A DNA stretch of 17,192 nt from DATFMP01 sp041477795. Lineage in GTDB: Bacteria; SAR324; JACQKK01. The translations under genes and the position numbers were made by a program. Below the pieces are notes generated by a model. It saw only the letters and a program-made list of their open reading frames with translations. It searched no databases and was not told where the DNA came from. Every line of letters begins with the position of its first letter. The stretch's first letter is position 1. Location: NCBI GenBank assembly GCA_041477795.1, contig JBGOUY010000060.1, positions 1 to 17,192 on the forward strand, read 5' to 3'. Below are positions 14,489-17,192 of the stretch, piece by piece.

Positions 14489-15766
14489 TCAGACCCGCCA
14501 GCGCAGCAGCATGCCGCCGAGCAGGAAGGTTTCCGCGGCGAAGGCGGCGGTGAGGGCGAGAATGGCGATGACGGCGCCGTTGCCTTCGATGATGTGCAGC
14601 GTGGCGATGCCGAAGGCCGCCACCACGCCCAGGCGCAGCGCGGAGGCGAGCGCGATGGGCCCGGTGCGGCGCGTGTTGGTGACCAGTCCGCGGAAAAGGG
14701 AGGAAAGCCCCCAGAACACGCCGATGCCGAGCGTCACCAGCATGGCCGGGGCGATGTAGTCGCTCAGCTCGGGCGGCAGGCCCAGCAGCGTGCGCAGGAT
14801 CCAGCCGCTCAGCGGCGTATAGAACAGCGCCACCAGCAGGGCCGAGAACAGCGCGACGATCTGCACGGAGAAGCGCAGCACGATGCGCAGCTCCTCGCTG
14901 GTCTGGGTGAAGGTCTGCGCCACGTGGGCGAGGTTGCGCACGGGGCCGAGCAGCACGCGCACCAGCCCGTACAGGACGCCGAAGGCGGCCAGCGCCAGGT
15001 CCGGCCGCTGCATGCGGCCCAGGAAGAAGTTGATCAGCAGCGGCACGCCGAACTCGGCGAGCTGGCTCGTCATGATCGGCCAGCCGAAGCGCCACAGCTC
15101 GCCGTAGGCCGGCCCGGGCCCCTCGCCCGCGGGCAGCGCGCGGTAGGCCGGCCAGGCGATGTGCAGCATGTACGCCGATTCCAGCAGCACGCAGCCGATG
15201 AAGGCCCACGCGCCCATCAGCGCGCCCTCGACCCAGAGCGGCAGCAGCGCCAGCAGCGCCAGCAGCGCGACCGTGCGTACGCCGGTGGTGAGCAGGATCG
15301 CGTCCGTGCGGCGGCTCATCATGAGCAGCGCCATGGCGGTGGTGCGCAGGGCCACCAGCGGCATCTCCGCGAAGAGGATCAGCGTGCACCAGCGCGCCTG
15401 GCGCACCACCTCGTCGCTGGCGCCGAGCAGCGTGCCGTAGAGCCACACGCCGAAGGGCGTGAAGGCCACCGCCAGGTCCACCAGCCCCAGGACGGCCATG
15501 ATCGCCAGCAGGAAGCGCAGCAGCTGCCGCAGCGAGGCGCGGTCCCGCACCAGGGTCAGCGCCAGATCGGGCGTCGTCCAGATCGGCGCGCCCAGCGCCC
15601 CGTGGAAGGACAGGGCGATGGAGAACGCCGCCAGCAGCACCTTGGGCTGCTCCATGCGCGCCAGCGCGGCGTGGATGATGGACGTGGAGCCCATCATCAG
15701 CGCCGTCATCACGATCAGGGGGGCGAAGAAGCGGTAGGTGAGGGACAGCGTGAGCGGTGGACGCAA
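14489..15766 (-). CDS. MATE/ANKH-like polytopic membrane transporter
   Basis: A 425-residue inner-membrane protein with about 12 hydrophobic segments in two similar halves (breaking near 215-230), typical of the MOP flippase/exporter superfamily. The N-terminus (LSLTYRFFAPLIVMTALMM) and the layout, with IWTTPDLALTLVRDR after the second helix, recall the ANKH-related group of bacterial MATE-like proteins more than drug-efflux NorM, but this is a pattern judgement. The substrate is unknown. The start appears to be TTG at 15766 (complement of CAA): GGAG lies eight bases before it, an in-frame TAG is 14 codons upstream, and no ATG or GTG intervenes. It lies 172 bases downstream of hisF and converges on lpxB. 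Confidence 0.78.
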   Translation of the reverse strand: MRPPLTLSLTYRFFAPLIVMTALMMGSTSIIHAALARMEQPKVLLAAFSIALSFHGALGAPIWTTPDLALTLVRDRASLRQLLRFLLAIMAVLGLVDLAVAFTPFGVWLYGTLLGASDEVVRQARWCTLILFAEMPLVALRTTAMALLMMSRRTDAILLTTGVRTVALLALLALLPLWVEGALMGAWAFIGCVLLESAYMLHIAWPAYRALPAGEGPGPAYGELWRFGWPIMTSQLAEFGVPLLINFFLGRMQRPDLALAAFGVLYGLVRVLLGPVRNLAHVAQTFTQTSEELRIVLRFSVQIVALFSALLVALFYTPLSGWILRTLLGLPPELSDYIAPAMLVTLGIGVFWGLSSLFRGLVTNTRRTGPIALASALRLGVVAAFGIATLHIIEGNGAVIAILALTAAFAAETFLLGGMLLRWRV

Positions 15767-15856
15767 GGCGGGGACTCCGGAGCAGTGCCGATGGGGCTGG
15801 CTCCTGTCCTAGCGCCGCGGGGGCGGGAAGTCCATGCCGGGGCTGCCCCCGCCCGC

Positions 15857-15873
15857 CTCCTCACGGCGAGGAG
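15857..15873 (-). terminator. Hairpin downstream of hisF
   Basis: CTCCTC, a 5-base loop and GAGGAG form a perfect 6-bp stem 66 bases past the hisF stop, in the 172-base gap before the transporter gene. There is no T-tract. It may end or punctuate the his transcript. Confidence 0.25.
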
Positions 15874-15938
15874 CGCGGATGGGCGCCGACCGGGTGCGCC
15901 CGGGAAGCCGCGCCGCAGGAGGCGGGGCGGGGAGGCTC

Positions 15939-16757
15939 TCAGCGTGGGCGCGCGCTGCCTGCGGGCGGGCCCGCCTGCGCCGCCTGCGCCTCCAGCTCGG
16001 GCGTCAGGCGCACGGGGATGCCGTGCTCGTGCAACGCGCGCTTGAGCCCCGGCACGGTCATCTGGCCGTAGTGGAAGACGGTGGCGGCCAGCACGGCATC
16101 GGCCTTGCCGATCGTCAGCGCGTCCAGGAAGTGCTGCACCGTGCCGCCGCCGCCCGAGGCGATCACCGGCACGTTGACGCGTTCGCTGATGGCGGCCGTC
16201 ACCGCCAGGTCGAAGCCCGTCTGGCGCCCGTCCTGATCCATGCTGGTGAGCAGGATCTCCCCCGCGCCCCGGCGCACCACCTCCTCCGCCCAGGCCAGCG
16301 CGTCGATGCCCGTGGGCCGCCGACCGCCGTGGGTGTAGACCTCCCAGCCGCTGCCGCTGCGCTTGACGTCCATGGCCACCACGATGCACTGGCGCCCGAA
16401 GCGCTCCGCGCCGCGGGAGATCAGCGCGGGCTCCTGCACGGCGGCGGTGTTGATGGAGACCTTGTCCGCGCCGGCGGTGACGATGCGGTGGATGTCCTCC
16501 AGGGTCGAGATGCCGCCGCCGATGGTGAAGGGGATGAACAGCACACGCGCCAGGCGCGCCGCCAGATCCAGCGTCAGGCCGCGATTCTCGTGGCTCGCCG
16601 TGATGTCCAGGAACACCAGCTCGTCGGCGGACTGCTCGTTATAGCGCCGGGCCAGCTCGAGCGGGTCGCCCGCGTCCCGCAGGCCGACAAAGCTGACGCC
16701 CTTGACCACGCGACCGTCCTTGATGTCGAGACAAGGAATGATGCGCTTCGCCAGCAC
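15939..16757 (-). CDS. hisF: Imidazole glycerol phosphate synthase, cyclase subunit
   Basis: HisF uses ammonia from HisH to close the imidazole ring, giving imidazole glycerol phosphate and AICAR. The TIM barrel shows the catalytic D11 (IPCLDIKDGRVVKG) and D130 (VVAMDVKR), plus FTIGGGI, GADKVSINT, LTSMDQDG and IASGGGG phosphate-binding segments. At 272 residues it is a little longer than the usual 250-258 because of an Ala/Pro-rich tail (AAQAGPPAGSARPR). The start is GTG (complement of CAC at 16755-16757) with GGAG seven bases upstream inside the end of hisA; the hisA stop is two bases before it, indicating tight coupling. hisH is not seen in the window and would lie upstream of hisA or elsewhere. 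Confidence 0.96.
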   Translation of the reverse strand: MLAKRIIPCLDIKDGRVVKGVSFVGLRDAGDPLELARRYNEQSADELVFLDITASHENRGLTLDLAARLARVLFIPFTIGGGISTLEDIHRIVTAGADKVSINTAAVQEPALISRGAERFGRQCIVVAMDVKRSGSGWEVYTHGGRRPTGIDALAWAEEVVRRGAGEILLTSMDQDGRQTGFDLAVTAAISERVNVPVIASGGGGTVQHFLDALTIGKADAVLAATVFHYGQMTVPGLKRALHEHGIPVRLTPELEAQAAQAGPPAGSARPR

Positions 16758-16759
16758 GG

Positions 16760-17192
16760 TCAGTCTCCCTTGGCGGGGCGGGGGACGCCCGGCGGGCGCG
16801 GTCGGAGGCGCTCAAGCGGGAGCGCGCCCTCGTAGATCGCCTTTCCGACGATGACCCGGTCCACGCCCAAGGGCTCCAGTTCCGCGAGCCGGTCGAGATC
16901 CTCCGCCCCCGAGACCCCGCCGGAGGCGGTCACGCGCAGACCGGTGCGCTCCGCAAAGGAGCGGATGGCGGGAAGGTTCGGTCCTTTCAGCGCTCCGTCC
17001 CGGGCGATATCGGTGAATATGACGCGCTGGATCCCGCGCGCCTTCCATTGCCGGGCGAAGTCCACCGCGTCCAGCGCCGTGTCCTCCGTCCAGCCGGAGA
17101 CGGCGACCTTTCCCTCCCGCGCGTCGAGGCCGAGTTGCAGGCGGGCGCCGCTGAAGCGCGAAAGCGCCTCCTCGACAACCCCGGGCTGGCGC
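16760..17192 (-). CDS. hisA: Phosphoribosylformimino-AICAR-P isomerase, 3' part
   Basis: HisA carries out the Amadori isomerisation of ProFAR to PRFAR, the substrate of HisF/HisH. Only the C-terminal 143 residues are in the window; the frame stays open to the right edge, so the gene starts outside. Seen are LGLDAREGKVAVSGW, IFTDIARDGALKGPN (with the catalytic Asp), TASGGVSGAEDL and VDRVIVGKAIYEG, all typical HisA barrel segments. The end has an Arg/Pro-rich tail (RPRPPGVPRPAKGD). It is directly followed by hisF, the common hisA-hisF order. Confidence 0.95.
   Translation of the reverse strand, partial: RQPGVVEEALSRFSGARLQLGLDAREGKVAVSGWTEDTALDAVDFARQWKARGIQRVIFTDIARDGALKGPNLPAIRSFAERTGLRVTASGGVSGAEDLDRLAELEPLGVDRVIVGKAIYEGALPLERLRPRPPGVPRPAKGD

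Noticed and set aside
14594..16045. Long open frame antisense to the MATE-like gene and hisF end
   Set aside because: Its Gln/Arg/His-rich translation is the complement of membrane-protein codons and shows no family motif.
1..17192. Defence, toxin-antitoxin, secretion or phage system
   Set aside because: No nuclease, methylase, helicase, toxin, integrase or transposase motif was seen in any supported gene; the region is mostly core metabolism.

Overview
The window is a high-GC stretch of chromosome from a Gram-negative bacterium. It carries lpxB (lipid A synthesis), a lipobox protein and ordinary housekeeping and biosynthesis genes. Sigma-70-like -10 boxes (TATAAT, CATAAT, TACAAT) stand out in the few AT-richer gaps. 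No phylum can be fixed from sequence reading alone. I see no rRNA, tRNA, CRISPR array, prophage or complete IS, and no gene gap exceeds 300 bases.

Layout. (1) 1-2785, plus strand: a 5'-truncated acetyl-CoA-synthetase-like ligase, a glutathione S-transferase-family gene and pyrF, tightly packed with an 11-base overlap between the last two. (2) 2786-3001: a repeat-rich gap with a perfect 24-bp palindrome and a 92-bp inverted-repeat element that looks like a MITE inserted at a CTAG site, exactly at the stop codon of the next gene. (3) 2998-5942, minus strand: a baeRF-type (bacterial eRF1-like) protein with its own candidate promoter, and ilvA. (4) 5943-6213: a divergent promoter region. (5) 6214-9237, plus strand: hisC, a ChaC-like gamma-glutamylcyclotransferase preceded by three 15-bp tandem repeats, an unassigned 79-residue protein, and a hemolysin III/TrhA membrane protein. 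(6) 9267-10904, minus strand: a deaminase-only RibD and a MetX-type homoserine acyltransferase. (7) 10905-11133: a divergent AT-richer region. (8) 11134-14461, plus strand: a membrane-anchored TPR protein, a divergent rpoZ, an unassigned lipoprotein overlapping rpoZ, a small TPR protein and lpxB. (9) 14489-17192, minus strand: a MATE/ANKH-like membrane protein with a TTG start, hisF (GTG start) and the 3' part of hisA, which runs off the window.

Together the genes cover amino acid synthesis (ilvA, metX, hisC, hisF, hisA), pyrimidine and flavin synthesis (pyrF, ribD), glutathione turnover (GST, ChaC), envelope (lpxB, lipoprotein, two polytopic membrane proteins) and transcription (rpoZ). Histidine genes occur in two separate places. 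I found no convincing new multi-gene system. The points most worth a second look are the MITE-like element at a stop codon, the baeRF protein, the deaminase-only RibD, the TPR-rpoZ-lipoprotein cluster and the repeat ahead of the ChaC gene.
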